Part shown: positions 8,834-17,872 of the stretch, piece after piece
Numbering within the stretch: the stretch's first letter is position 1
How the letters are laid out: each line of letters begins with the position of its first letter
Translations under genes and position numbers: made by a program
DNA from: Actinoplanes sp. TFC3
Lineage (GTDB): Bacteria > Actinomycetota > Actinomycetes > Mycobacteriales > Micromonosporaceae
Assembly (NCBI RefSeq): GCF_001553785.1
Contig: NZ_LOJP01000001.1
Span: 1,694,334 to 1,758,333, forward strand
Reading direction: 5' to 3'
DNA length: 64,000 nt
Notes under the pieces: generated by a model
Database searches by the model: none
Told to the model about the DNA's origin: nothing
What the model saw: the letters and a program-made list of their open reading frames with translations, nothing else

Positions 8834-10545
8834 GACAGCTTCACTCCCGACAGCGCCGACCAGCGCACCAGGTTGGCCAGGGCCCACAACAACCGCTGCT
8901 GACGGCGGGTCACCTGCTCGGCGGTGGCCAGGGCTCGTACCGCATCGGCATTGCAGAACCCGAGGGCGTCCACCGCATCCGAGCCGGTGAGCACCCCGCG
9001 CGCCCAGCCGCCGGCGCGTTGCATCGTGATGGCCATCTGCTGCTTGCCGGGGCGCTGCGCGGCCACGCTGCCCCGGTCGGACAACATCTTGTGCAGCACC
9101 TGCTTGCCGAGCGCGGCCTTACCCATCCGGGCGCCCCGGCTCAGCCCGGCCGCGATCACCGCGGTGTCCAGCAACGGCGGCCGGTTCTCCACCGACCAAG
9201 CCGTGTGCGCGTGGTCCTCGATGCGCAGGATCTCCTGCAGGAAGCTGCGCAGGTACAGCATCTGGAACGCCGACAAGGACGACACCTCGGCGGCCGGTCC
9301 GGCCAGGGCACCGATGTCGCGGTCCACGTCTTCGAACGCGGTACGCCACCCCGGCGCGACCGTGTGCAGATCGGCCAGCTCGCCATTCGCGGCAATACCG
9401 GCGAGCTCGCCCAGCCCGGCGTCCGCGGCTTCGGCGTACCGCTTGTAGCCCAGGAACACCTCGTCGCTGCCCTGCCCGGCCAGCAGCAGCGGCACCTTGT
9501 CCTCGCGGGCCGCCCGCGCCACGAAGTACGGCGTCAGCGCGCCCGGTGACATGATCGGCGCATCCAGGGTGGCGATGAACGCGTCGATCTCGTGGGTGGC
9601 CTGCTGCTCGGTGAGCCGCAGCAGCCGCTGGCGCAGCCGGTTCTCCCCGGCGACCTGCGCGGCCCACCACGCGTCCCCGCGCGGGCCGGCCGGATCCGGG
9701 TCGTACTCCAGCGTGTACGCCGGTGCCCCGGCCGCCCCGGCCAGCACGCACACCAGGCTGCTGTCGACACCGCCGCTGAGGTGGAACCCGAGCGGCACGT
9801 CGCTGACCAACCGGCTCGTCACCGCGTCGGCCAGCAACCCGGGGATGTCCTCGTCCTCGGACCTGACGTCCAGGGCCAGCATGTCCAGGGTGGCGAACGG
9901 CACCTCCGCGGCGGTGCCGCCGGTCCACACCAGCGCTGTCCCGGGGGCCACGCTGCGGACTCCCTCGTACCAGGTGCGGGGTGGCACCGGGTAGTTGAAC
10001 CGCAGGTAGGCGGCGATGCCGTGCGGGTCGGCGGTCAGCGGCACCCCGAGCGCGGCCAGCCCCTTGATCTCGGAGGCGAAGTGCAGCCGGCCCTCGTGCA
10101 CCGTCCAGAACAGCGGCTTGATGCCGGCCGTGTCGCGGGCCAGGATCGTCTGCCCGGTGCGCTCGTCGCGGATGACACAGGCGAACTCGCCGCGCACCCG
10201 GGCCAGCCCGGCGATGCCGTCGCGCAGGTAGACCGCCAGCAGCGAAGCGATGTCGCCGCCGCACGGATGCACCGACGCGGCGGTCTCGACGGCCAGCTCG
10301 TCGAAGTTGTAGACCTCGCCGACGCCGTACAGCGTGACCCGGCCGTCACCGGAGCGGAACGGCTGGCGCCCGGCGTCGAAGTCGGCGCCGACCGCCCGGA
10401 TCGCCAGCCGGCGGTAGCCGATGGCGTACCCCGGGCCGCTGCTGATCTGCCCGTCGTCGGGGCCGCGATGAAACAGCCTGCCCAGCGCGGCTTCCAGCGG
10501 CCCGGGACCCGCGCCCGGGCCCGCTGTTCCGGCGATGCCGCACAT
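8830..10545 (-). CDS. Glutamine-hydrolysing asparagine synthetase-like amidotransferase
   Basis: A 571-residue AsnB-family enzyme. MCGIAG places the glutaminase nucleophile at Cys2, followed by a class II glutaminase domain with RGPDDG, a Tyr-rich core and YNF. HLSGGVDSSLV near residue 257 is the PP-loop of the ATP-dependent synthetase domain, and LLAGQGSDEVFLGYKRY is a conserved C-terminal landmark. It normally transfers ammonia from glutamine to an acyl-adenylate. In secondary metabolism, members also make amides, hydrazides or beta-lactams. The ATG shares one base with the stop of the ATP-grasp gene upstream (TGATG). Here it probably amidates a cluster intermediate. Confidence 0.9.
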   Translation of the reverse strand: MCGIAGTAGPGAGPGPLEAALGRLFHRGPDDGQISSGPGYAIGYRRLAIRAVGADFDAGRQPFRSGDGRVTLYGVGEVYNFDELAVETAASVHPCGGDIASLLAVYLRDGIAGLARVRGEFACVIRDERTGQTILARDTAGIKPLFWTVHEGRLHFASEIKGLAALGVPLTADPHGIAAYLRFNYPVPPRTWYEGVRSVAPGTALVWTGGTAAEVPFATLDMLALDVRSEDEDIPGLLADAVTSRLVSDVPLGFHLSGGVDSSLVCVLAGAAGAPAYTLEYDPDPAGPRGDAWWAAQVAGENRLRQRLLRLTEQQATHEIDAFIATLDAPIMSPGALTPYFVARAAREDKVPLLLAGQGSDEVFLGYKRYAEAADAGLGELAGIAANGELADLHTVAPGWRTAFEDVDRDIGALAGPAAEVSSLSAFQMLYLRSFLQEILRIEDHAHTAWSVENRPPLLDTAVIAAGLSRGARMGKAALGKQVLHKMLSDRGSVAAQRPGKQQMAITMQRAGGWARGVLTGSDAVDALGFCNADAVRALATAEQVTRRQQRLLWALANLVRWSALSGVKLS

Positions 10546-11627
10546 CAGGTGGCCACTTCGATGATCTCGTCGACCAGGACCCGGCCGGCGCTGGTGCGTT
10601 CGCGGCGCACCACGGTCCGCCCGGCCGGGGCGTCGTCATCCGGTCCGCGGCGCAGCCCGGCAAACGCTTTCGCCTCGGTGCGGGTCACGGCAACCGGGGT
10701 GCCGACGAACGCGGAGATGGCCAGGTCGTCGATGTCCACGCCGTACGCATGCTCGACCAGGTCGGGTACGAGCCCACCGGTGGGACGCGGGGAGAACTCC
10801 AGGAACGTCAGCCCGTCCTCGGGTCCCCACAACGCCTCGACCTCGTACACGCCGGGGCGCACCCCCAGGTACGAGCTCAGGCCGGTGAGCAGCTTGTCGA
10901 GTTCGGCCAGCCCATCGGTGCCCAGCCCGGCCGGGGTGCCGAAGCCGCGCCACGCGAACGAGGTGTTGGCGGTGGCCACGCTGCGCAGCCCGCGGGTCGG
11001 GAACGACACGGCGATGTCACCGTCGTAGACGTACGGCACGGACAGGAATTCCAGCGGCGACAGGTCCGGCTCAATGACGAAGCCGTCGAGCACCTCGGGG
11101 ATGTCGGCGTAGAAGTCATCGGCGTAGCGCTTGCGCAGCGGCCACGCCGACGGGTCCGCGGCGACCTGCTGGTACGCCGCCCACTGCTCGGCGTTCTCGA
11201 TCCGGTTGACGAGCTGGCTGGCGAACCCGAAGTCCGGCTTGACCACGAACGGGAACTGCACGTCGAGCCCGGCCGCTTCGCCGAGCCGGAATGCCCGCTT
11301 CGGTGCGGTAGCCATCCCTCCGGCCTGCAGCAGGTCGGCCATGGCGACCTTGGTGACCGCGGTGAGGCAGGAGTGCGGGAAACCGATTTCGCCCAGCGGC
11401 AGCTCGCGGTGCACGAAGTAGATGCCAAGTTCGTGCAGGCACAGGATCCGGGCGTCCAAGTCGCGCAGCAGGTCGCTGACGTCGGTGGTGGTGACGTCGC
11501 GCAGGTCGGCACCCGTGTCGTCGCCGTGCGGGACGTCCGGGTGGGTCAGCACCACATAGCTGGTGCCGGCGCAGTGCCGCCGGATCGCGGCGAGCTGGCG
11601 GGCAGTGGGGAAGACGAAGATGAGCAT
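10545..11627 (-). CDS. ATP-grasp ligase
   Basis: A 360-residue protein with the three-part organisation of ATP-grasp carboxylate-amine ligases. FVVKPDFGFAS near residue 125 supplies the ATP-binding lysine, GFVIEPDLS the adenine-contact strand, and LTFLEFSPRPTGG near residue 285 the acidic metal-binding site followed by a conserved glycine-rich turn. Such enzymes form an acyl phosphate and then an amide. The ATG overlaps the upstream stop (TAATG). It is adjacent to another ATP-grasp and an asparagine-synthetase-like gene, so the operon encodes three ATP-dependent amide-forming enzymes in a row. The substrates are unknown. Confidence 0.8.
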   Translation of the reverse strand: MLIFVFPTARQLAAIRRHCAGTSYVVLTHPDVPHGDDTGADLRDVTTTDVSDLLRDLDARILCLHELGIYFVHRELPLGEIGFPHSCLTAVTKVAMADLLQAGGMATAPKRAFRLGEAAGLDVQFPFVVKPDFGFASQLVNRIENAEQWAAYQQVAADPSAWPLRKRYADDFYADIPEVLDGFVIEPDLSPLEFLSVPYVYDGDIAVSFPTRGLRSVATANTSFAWRGFGTPAGLGTDGLAELDKLLTGLSSYLGVRPGVYEVEALWGPEDGLTFLEFSPRPTGGLVPDLVEHAYGVDIDDLAISAFVGTPVAVTRTEAKAFAGLRRGPDDDAPAGRTVVRRERTSAGRVLVDEIIEVAT

Positions 11628-12712
11628 TACGAGGCCTCCTGCGGGATCGCGTGTGGCTCGATGTCGTACGGCAGCACCTTGTTGCGCTGGGCGGTGACCG
11701 CGCTGATGCCGTACCGGATGAGATCGGTCAGCCGGTAGCCGCCGCGTTCGAGCATCACCGGGAAGACGCTGCCCTGCATGAGCCCGGGCATCGAGTTGGC
11801 CTCGAGGATCACCGGGCGGTCGCGCCGGCGGTCCCAGATGATGTCGAAGCGGCACCACAGCCGGAAGCCCATGAGCCGGTACACCCGCAGGCAGATTGCC
11901 GCCAGCTCCATGCCCGCGCGGCTCATCGGGTCGACGAACTCCACCGACACCAGCCCGTCGCGGTGTTTCTCGTCATGACCCAGCAGCGGGCTGTCCGTCT
12001 CGGCGCGCACGATCGGCAGCACGTGCGGGCCCTCGGCGTCCTCGAACACCCCGATCGTGTGCTCGTCGCCCTCGATGTACTCCTGCACCAGCGCGAACGT
12101 GTCGTAGTCGCTGATCGCCCGCACCGCAGCGGTAAGCGATTCCACGTCGGGCTTTTCCAGGTACGTCGTGAGCAGCGAAGCGCCCATGCTGTTGGGTTTG
12201 ACGACACAGGCGCGCCCGGCCAGCGCGGCCAGCGCGTTGGCCGGCCCGTGCCGCGGGTCGTCGGCGCGGATGATCCAGCTGTCCGGCATAGCCAGGCGCG
12301 GCTCCACGGCCACGGCGGCGGCCGAGAACGCCAGCTTGTGCATCGACACCGCGGCCGCCGCGACCGGGCCGAAGCTGCCCGTCAGGTCGAAAACCTCGGC
12401 CAAGCCCTGCCAGGCGCCGTCCTCGCCCTCGGTGCCGAACAGCAGCGAGAACACCGGGGGGCCGGAGCGCAGCTGGTCGACGAGTTCGGCCGGGGTCAGC
12501 GGCTTGGCCGAGCCGGTGTTGATCAGCGCGTCGATGCCCGGGGGCAGGCCCTCGTGCCGCCAGGCGGTGCCGTCGCGGCCGATGTAGACCACGGCTGCGA
12601 CGGTGAACCCGGCATCGGCGGCCAGCACCCGGGCGAGGTGGTCGTACGAATGCAGGCTCGCGTCATGCTCGGTCGATCGCCCACCGGCGAGCAGCGTCAA
12701 CTCGGTACTCAT
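11627..12712 (-). CDS. D-alanine-D-alanine ligase-like ATP-grasp enzyme
   Basis: A 361-residue protein resembling Ddl ligases. GGRSTEHDASLHSYDHL at the N-terminus matches the substrate-binding GGxSxEHxxSL region, CVVKPNSMGAS gives the central ATP-binding lysine, ALVQEYIEGDEHTIGV the adenine pocket and loop, and ILEANSMPGL the C-terminal metal and acyl-phosphate site. The proline after the catalytic asparagine region and the full length suggest an active dipeptide-like ligase. A second Ddl in a biosynthetic cluster usually makes a dipeptide or resistance peptide. Coupling with the racemase-like gene three genes upstream hints at a D-amino acid substrate. ATG 12712 overlaps the methyltransferase stop. 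Confidence 0.85.
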   Translation of the reverse strand: MSTELTLLAGGRSTEHDASLHSYDHLARVLAADAGFTVAAVVYIGRDGTAWRHEGLPPGIDALINTGSAKPLTPAELVDQLRSGPPVFSLLFGTEGEDGAWQGLAEVFDLTGSFGPVAAAAVSMHKLAFSAAAVAVEPRLAMPDSWIIRADDPRHGPANALAALAGRACVVKPNSMGASLLTTYLEKPDVESLTAAVRAISDYDTFALVQEYIEGDEHTIGVFEDAEGPHVLPIVRAETDSPLLGHDEKHRDGLVSVEFVDPMSRAGMELAAICLRVYRLMGFRLWCRFDIIWDRRRDRPVILEANSMPGLMQGSVFPVMLERGGYRLTDLIRYGISAVTAQRNKVLPYDIEPHAIPQEAS

Positions 12713-13662
12713 GCGGAAACCACCTCGTCGCGGGCGCCGATGAACTCGCAGCGCAAGTAATGCATGTCTGGGTCGTCACGGTGGGTACGGACGGCGAACC
12801 GGCCCGCGAACAGCCCGGCCACCTGCTCGTCGGTGAGTCCGAATTTCTCGGTCGTGAACGGCTGCGCGGCCAGCCAGGTGGCCGGGCGTGGCTTGAACAT
12901 CCGGCTGTGCAGCACGCCGCCGGGGCGCAGCACGCGGCAGATCTCGTCGACCGAGCGGCGCCGGGTGTCGTCGTCGAGGTAGTGCAGGCAGCCCACGTCG
13001 ACCACCGCGTCGAACGAATCGCTGTCGAACGGCAGGTCGTCGGCGGACGCCACCTCGAAGCGGGTGCCCGGCACGTACACCCGGCAGCGTTCGACGGCCA
13101 GCGGGGACACGTCGATGCCGGCCACCTCGTGACCCCAGCGGCGCAGGATGCGGGTGTTCTTGCCGTGCCCGCAGCCCAGGTCGAGCACGCGGCTCGGCGC
13201 GGTGTGCTGCAGCGCGGCGTACGCGGGAGTCTCGGCCGGCACGAAGTTCCACGGGGTACTCAGCGGTTCGGCGTAGACGCCGTCGGCGTCGTCGGCCTTG
13301 TCGGTGCGCAGCGGGAACGGGCCGGCCGGGCGGGTCAGCACACCCGGTGCGACGATGGTGAAGCCGTCAGCGGTGAGATCGGCGGCTTGGGCTCGTACCG
13401 TCAGAGGGGCTTGGGGAAAGACTTTCTGCGCGGCTCGGGCGGCCACTCGCAGGCCATCGAGCTGCGCGGCATCGGGATCGGTGCCCGCGTCGCCGTGCCA
13501 GGTCAGCTCGACGACGGAACCGTCACCGGCAGGGGTGACCACAACGATGCCGGTGCGCTGCGGGGTCAGGACCTCAAGCTCGCTGGGCCGGTCGGGATGC
13601 ACGATGCCGGCCACCGCGCTGGCGTCGCCGACGGCGAAGATCTCAGGAGGATCGCTCGGCAT
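12709..13662 (-). CDS. SAM-dependent methyltransferase with an N-terminal extension
   Basis: A 317-residue protein. Residues about 165-290 form a class I methyltransferase: VLDLGCGHGKNTRIL is motif I, GIDVSPLAVERC the acidic loop after beta-2, and FDAVVDVGCLHYL plus RVLRPGGVL are the later motifs. The first 150 residues are an unassigned extension with no motif I can name. The ATG lies 20 bases inside the 3' end of the upstream CPF-motif gene, so the two are closely coupled. The methyl acceptor is unknown; O- or N-methylation of an amino-acid-like intermediate would fit the neighbours. Confidence 0.85.
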   Translation of the reverse strand: MPSDPPEIFAVGDASAVAGIVHPDRPSELEVLTPQRTGIVVVTPAGDGSVVELTWHGDAGTDPDAAQLDGLRVAARAAQKVFPQAPLTVRAQAADLTADGFTIVAPGVLTRPAGPFPLRTDKADDADGVYAEPLSTPWNFVPAETPAYAALQHTAPSRVLDLGCGHGKNTRILRRWGHEVAGIDVSPLAVERCRVYVPGTRFEVASADDLPFDSDSFDAVVDVGCLHYLDDDTRRRSVDEICRVLRPGGVLHSRMFKPRPATWLAAQPFTTEKFGLTDEQVAGLFAGRFAVRTHRDDPDMHYLRCEFIGARDEVVSA

Positions 13663-14215
13663 GACTTCTCCACTCTTGATAACTGGGGTAGTACTGGGGC
13701 TGGGAACGCAAGAAAAGCTCGTCGTGCTTGGTGAGGTAGCGCAGCGCGATCAGCGGCATCGGTGAGGTGGCGACCTTGACCTCGCCGTTGCGCACGCTGC
13801 GGTCGTCGCATTGGGGATAGAACTCGCCGCACGTCATGCCGGACCGGATCAGGTCGAGCTTGATGCGCGCGACCAGCGTGGTGACTTCCTGCTCGCGTTG
13901 GGCGTCGGGCAGGACGATGAGCAGGCTTTTGTGCACCGAGCGAGGGTCGGAGCGGGTCGGCGCCGCGTTCAGGAACGCTTGGGTCTCCCGGCGCACGGCC
14001 GTCTCTGTCGCTGTCGATTCCGGGGATCCGGGTACGACCACAGCGAACAATTTCCGAGCGTCCAACGATGGCCGGACGAACGGGCACAACGCGCCGGGCC
14101 GGCCGAGTTCGGGAGCCGGTGCCGCAACGGTGCCGACCAGCCAGTCCATCAGCCGCTGCGCCGGTTCGGCACCGAGCAGCGCGGAGGCGTCGGAAACCTC
14201 GCTCCAGCCCTTCAC
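13643..14215 (-). CDS. Cysteine-containing protein of unknown function (resembles DUF6875)
   Basis: A 190-residue protein starting at a GTG that overlaps the racemase-like gene stop (GTGA). It contains GALCPFVRPSL near residue 40 and MTCGEFYPQCDD near residue 135, so conserved cysteines and a CPF motif stand out. This arrangement resembles a family I recall as DUF6875, found in actinobacterial biosynthetic clusters; the match is from memory and unverified. No enzyme motif is recognised. Its 3' end overlaps the methyltransferase gene by 20 bases. The function is unknown, but tight coupling points to a role in the same pathway. Confidence 0.65.
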   Translation of the reverse strand: MKGWSEVSDASALLGAEPAQRLMDWLVGTVAAPAPELGRPGALCPFVRPSLDARKLFAVVVPGSPESTATETAVRRETQAFLNAAPTRSDPRSVHKSLLIVLPDAQREQEVTTLVARIKLDLIRSGMTCGEFYPQCDDRSVRNGEVKVATSPMPLIALRYLTKHDELFLRSQPQYYPSYQEWRSHAERSS

Positions 14216-14985
14216 CGTGCGGCTCCGGCGAGCACGTCCTGTTCGCCGCGCAGCCACGTCACACCGTGCCCGGCGAGCGTCTGCAGCGAACCGATCGCGG
14301 GAATGCCGGCCACCTGGTCGAGCCCGAGGGTGTCCAGGTCGGTGCAGGCGAGCAGGACCACATCGGGGCGGCGTACGGCCACATGCGCCGCCACCATCTG
14401 CTCGATCGCGGGCCACAGGCCGGCCAGGTTCTCGCTGATCGCCCGCTGGATCAGGGTCTCCAGCCAGTCCTGGTCGCCGGAGTCCAGATAGGTCACCGTG
14501 CAATCGCGCTCGCGCAGCAGGCCACCGTAGTAGTCCAGGCGCACGGTCGCCCCGGTGCCGAGCACCAGCACCCGCGACCCGGCCGGTACGGCCTGCGCGG
14601 TCAGCTGCGGCATGTGCGCGACCTGCGGGGCTTGCGTGCCGAGCCGGGCCCGTACGGCGGGTAGCAGCGAGTGCAGGGTGTTGCAGGGCAGCAGGACGTG
14701 CCCGGCGCCCGCGGTGGCCAGCACCCGCACCGAGCGCACGAGCTGGTCGGTGAGGTGCTCGGCGTCCTCGCCCGCGTCGTCGCCGGCCACGAACGCGACC
14801 TCGCTGCGCACCTCGAACGGCAGGTTGTGGATGACGATGTCGGGGTAGTGCCCGCTGCCGCGCGGATCGCTGAGCGCGACCAGGCGCTCGTAGAGCCACG
14901 CGGTGGCCAGGGGACCGACGCCGCCGATGACGCCGATGCGCCGCCGCCGGGCTGGTTCCCCGGGCTCGGATGCCGTTGGTTGCAC
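14212..14985 (-). CDS. Aspartate/glutamate racemase-family protein
   Basis: A 257-residue member of the PLP-independent Asp/Glu racemase family. IGVIGGVGPLATAWLY is the N-terminal signature, LLPCNTLHSLLP contains the first catalytic cysteine (Cys101) and LLACTDLDTL the second (Cys214). Both cysteines are present, so racemisation is possible. The substitution of Asp for the usual Glu after ACT is a small deviation. The chosen start is GTG 14985, preceded by a GAGCGAGG Shine-Dalgarno-like run; the reading frame is open upstream only as a shadow of the PLP gene. It likely supplies a D-amino acid, perhaps to the Ddl-like enzyme. Confidence 0.85.
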   Translation of the reverse strand: MQPTASEPGEPARRRRIGVIGGVGPLATAWLYERLVALSDPRGSGHYPDIVIHNLPFEVRSEVAFVAGDDAGEDAEHLTDQLVRSVRVLATAGAGHVLLPCNTLHSLLPAVRARLGTQAPQVAHMPQLTAQAVPAGSRVLVLGTGATVRLDYYGGLLRERDCTVTYLDSGDQDWLETLIQRAISENLAGLWPAIEQMVAAHVAVRRPDVVLLACTDLDTLGLDQVAGIPAIGSLQTLAGHGVTWLRGEQDVLAGAAR

Positions 14986-14998
14986 GAGAACCTCGCTC

Positions 14999-15922
14999 TC
15001 AGTCTTCGCCGGCGGACAGGTCGCGGTGGTCTTCCACGACGGCCCGCCACAGGGATTCGTCGATGTTTCCGCCGGACAGCACGCACAGGCTCGACCCGCC
15101 CGCGCGGTCCGCGCGCAGGCCGGCCACCGCAGCGGCGCCCGCCCCCTCGACCTGTACGCCGGCGGTGCGCCACACCCAGCGCATCGCCTCGGACAGCCCG
15201 GCCGCGTCGACCAGCACGATGCGGCCCCGGTGGCGCCGGGCGGTGGCGAATGCGATCTCGCCGACCAGCGCCACCGCCAGCCCCTCGGCCTGGCAACCCA
15301 TCGGCACCGGCACCTCGACGCGGTGCCCGGCGGCCAGCGACCGGTGCATCGCCGGGATGGCGGCCAGCTCGACGCCCACCACCTCAACGCCGGTGCCCGC
15401 CATCGCGTCCAGCGCGGCGGCGTACAGGCCACCGCCGCCGACCGGCACGTACACCCGCTCGGGGTGGCCACCGATCTGCTCCAGGGCCTCGTCGAACAGC
15501 CGCCGGTGCCCGGCGATGATGTCGGGATGGTCGAAGCTGGGGACGTACGCGCAGTGCCGGCGCGCGGCGTCCTCAATGGCGCTCTGCCGGGTCTCGTCGT
15601 AGGTGCTGCCCGAGATGACCACCTCGGCCCCGGCCCGGCCGAGTTTGTCCAGCTTGATGTCGGGGGTCCCCTTGGGCACGAGCACCCGCACGCCGCGCTG
15701 CAGCGCAGCTCCGGCCGTGCTCAGCCCGAGGCCGTGGTTGCCGGTGGAGGCGGTGACCACCTGCGGGTCGGCGTTGCGCAGCAGGTAGTTGACGTTGCCC
15801 CGGAACTTGAACGCGCCGGTGACCTGCTTGGTCTCGTCCTTGAGGTAGGTGGTGGAGCCGCCGTCGGCGATGGCGTGCAGCGGCGTGCGCCGGACCAGGT
15901 CGTAATACCCGCGGCTGCTCAT
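14999..15922 (-). CDS. Threonine dehydratase-like PLP enzyme (fold type II)
   Basis: A 307-residue PLP-dependent enzyme of the serine/threonine dehydratase family. GAFKFRGN contains the PLP lysine (Lys39), TASTGNHGLGLS the phosphate-contact/asparagine loop, and PVGGGGLYAA the glycine-rich phosphate-binding loop. Known relatives perform dehydration, racemisation or 3-hydroxyaspartate chemistry. It lacks the C-terminal ACT regulatory domain of biosynthetic IlvA, so it is the short, catabolic or secondary-metabolism type. ATG 15922 overlaps the stop of the luciferase-like monooxygenase. With a ThrRS in the cluster, a threonine-related or 3-hydroxy amino acid substrate is attractive but unproved. 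Confidence 0.85.
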   Translation of the reverse strand: MSSRGYYDLVRRTPLHAIADGGSTTYLKDETKQVTGAFKFRGNVNYLLRNADPQVVTASTGNHGLGLSTAGAALQRGVRVLVPKGTPDIKLDKLGRAGAEVVISGSTYDETRQSAIEDAARRHCAYVPSFDHPDIIAGHRRLFDEALEQIGGHPERVYVPVGGGGLYAAALDAMAGTGVEVVGVELAAIPAMHRSLAAGHRVEVPVPMGCQAEGLAVALVGEIAFATARRHRGRIVLVDAAGLSEAMRWVWRTAGVQVEGAGAAAVAGLRADRAGGSSLCVLSGGNIDESLWRAVVEDHRDLSAGED

Positions 15923-16956
15923 CGCACGGCCGCCGCCTCCGGCGCGGCCGCCAGGTGCGGCAGGACTTCGCTGGCGAACAACGCCAGCGACTCGTCGGCC
16001 CCGGCGGCCACCGGGCTGCCGAAGTGGCTCATCACGGAGATGTCGGTGACGCCGCGCCGCTGCCAGTCGAGCACCTTCTCGCGCAGCAACTCCGGGGGCC
16101 CAACGAGCAGCTTGCCGGGGTACAGGTCGTCGAAGCCGTGCGAAGTGAGCGACAGACCGGCGGTGGGCTTGAAGGACTGCTGCACCCCGGTGAGGTAGGA
16201 GTCGACGGCCGGGCGGGCGTGCCGTTCGGCCTCGGCGGTGCTGGTGGCGGCGTACATGAGCTGGTTGGCCAGGATCCGCGGGGCGGTGCCGTCCGGGTGC
16301 CCGGCCGCCTGCCATGCGCTCAGGTACGCCTCGATGGCCGCGTCGACCTCGTCGTCGCTGCGGTTGTACGGGTTGAGCATCAGCCCGTGCCCGGCTGTGC
16401 CCGCGTGCCGGCAACTGTCCAAACTGGTCGACACGGCCAGCCACACGGGCACCCGCGGCTGCGCCGGGCGGGGCAGCAGGTCGGGCCCGCTGCCATCGCC
16501 ATCCAGGCGTGGACCGACCGGGCCCGAGCCGCTCAGGTACGCCTCGATGGCCGCCAGCCCGGCGGCGAACCGGGGGCCGCGCTCGGCCATGTCGACGCCG
16601 CGCCCGGCGAACTCCGGGGCAACGAAGCCGCGGCCCACGCCGAGTTCCAGCCGGCCGCCGGACAGCGCGTCCACCATCGCGAACTCCTCGACGGTGGTCT
16701 GCGGGTCGCGCAGCGGCAGGATGGCGGCAGCGGTGCCCAGCCGCAGCGTGTGCGTACGGGCGGCGAGGTGGGCCAGCAGCACGCCGGCCAGCGGCACGAT
16801 GCCGCCGTAACGGTTGAAGTGATGCTCGGCGATCCAGAAGCCGTCGAAGCCGTGGGTTTCGGCTGCGCACGCCAGGGCGACGAGGCGCTCGTATTCCGGT
16901 CCGGCAGGTGTCTCCGGGTCGGCGGACAAGGGAATGCTCATGACGTGGAAGCGCAT
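15919..16956 (-). CDS. Luciferase-like flavin monooxygenase (first gene of the leftward operon)
   Basis: A 345-residue bacterial-luciferase-family monooxygenase. GFDGFWIAEHHFNRYG is the N-terminal signature, followed by LRLGTAAAILPLRDP, FAMVDALSGGRLELGVGRG and the internal barrel strand VPVWLAVSTS. Enzymes of this family use reduced FMN supplied by a separate reductase, and such a reductase is encoded at 21895-22386. The start chosen is ATG 16956, with GCGGAG upstream; an in-frame upstream start would add about 14 residues. It is the promoter-proximal gene of the leftward operon and is divergent from the SRPBCC operon. Substrate unknown; N- or C-hydroxylation is possible. Confidence 0.87.
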   Translation of the reverse strand: MRFHVMSIPLSADPETPAGPEYERLVALACAAETHGFDGFWIAEHHFNRYGGIVPLAGVLLAHLAARTHTLRLGTAAAILPLRDPQTTVEEFAMVDALSGGRLELGVGRGFVAPEFAGRGVDMAERGPRFAAGLAAIEAYLSGSGPVGPRLDGDGSGPDLLPRPAQPRVPVWLAVSTSLDSCRHAGTAGHGLMLNPYNRSDDEVDAAIEAYLSAWQAAGHPDGTAPRILANQLMYAATSTAEAERHARPAVDSYLTGVQQSFKPTAGLSLTSHGFDDLYPGKLLVGPPELLREKVLDWQRRGVTDISVMSHFGSPVAAGADESLALFASEVLPHLAAAPEAAAVR

Positions 16957-17431
16957 GCGAACTCCGCGGGGGAAAGTGATGCGAAGGCGACCCGCCATCG
17001 CGGGTAATGCCGAGTGCGGAAAACCGCAGAAGCGCGGACCCGAAACGTCGGCGATAGAGCCAACGGGACTCTAAGCGCACCAATCTCGATTGAGCAACTG
17101 CGATCCCTCGAAAAGTTCATGAGACTTACTCACGAATTAACGCGGGCGTCGGTCCACTGTGCAGTGGCGCACCCCCCATGATCAGGAGATTTGCCTTTTG
17201 GGGCAGGTCAGAGGGTGTATCCCGCTCATGCACGTTCGTTCGTTCCGGTGTGTACAGTCGCGCACACAAACCGATCGCCGAGCGTTGCCGGCGGCCCCGG
17301 CGTCATAAGCTTCGGCCCGTTGTTAACACCTGTAACTGTCGCTTGGCGCATAGACGGCCGCCGTTGCCGAACGGTGTCCCGGCGATTGCTGTGGCCAGCG
17401 GTGGGCCGGGTGCAGCTCGTTGAGGAGGGTC
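16957..17431. promoter_or_regulatory. Divergent promoter region between the two core operons, with two inverted repeats
   Basis: This 475-bp gap separates the leftward 14-gene operon from the rightward SRPBCC-ACP-KS operon and must hold both promoters. I see two short inverted repeats: CCACTG/CAGTGG with a 2-base spacer at 17154-17167, and TGTGT/ACACA with a 10-base spacer at 17249-17268. Either could be an operator. The left part is relatively AT-rich (17060-17140). I cannot place -10 and -35 boxes with confidence, and no gene is evident in the gap. GAGGAGGG at 17421-17428 is the ribosome binding site of the SRPBCC gene. Confidence 0.6.
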
Positions 17432-17872
17432 ATGCCCGTCGTAGAAGAAACCCTGGTCATCGCCGCTCGGGCCGATGATGCCTGGGCCACGGTGACCGAC
17501 GTTGAGGCCTACCCTGAGGCCACGCAGATCGTGCGCTCGGTGCGGATCATCGAGCACTTGGACGCCAGTCAGCGGCTCGCGGAATGGTCGGTGCTGCTGC
17601 GCGGGTCGGTTCTGCAGTGGGTGGAGAAGGAGATGCTCGACCACGATCGCCGGGTCGTCACGTTCTCCCAGGAGAGCGGCGACATGCAGGCGTTCAATGG
17701 CTACTGGTCGGTAGTACCCATTGACGAGGGAAAATGCTCGGTGACGTTGTACGTCGACTTTGAGATTGGTATTCCGCTGCTCGCCGACATGCTCAATCCC
17801 ATCGCCGCCACCGCGTTGCGCGAGAGCGCCCACTCCATGCTTTCCGGCCTCGAACAGCGGGTGCTGCGGTAA
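17432..17872 (+). CDS. SRPBCC (START-like) family protein
   Basis: A 146-residue protein with the pattern of the polyketide cyclase/SRPBCC fold: an N-terminal strand with DDAWATVTDVEAYPE, a central HDRRVVTFSQESGD strand pair, and a C-terminal long helix ending SGLEQRVLR. These proteins form a hydrophobic pocket and act as cyclases, aromatases or carriers of lipophilic ligands. The ATG at 17432 is preceded by a strong GAGGAGGG site. It is the first gene of the rightward operon and overlaps the nucleotidyltransferase start (TAATG). With a KS and ACP downstream, it may shape or bind the acyl product. Confidence 0.8.
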   Translation: MPVVEETLVIAARADDAWATVTDVEAYPEATQIVRSVRIIEHLDASQRLAEWSVLLRGSVLQWVEKEMLDHDRRVVTFSQESGDMQAFNGYWSVVPIDEGKCSVTLYVDFEIGIPLLADMLNPIAATALRESAHSMLSGLEQRVLR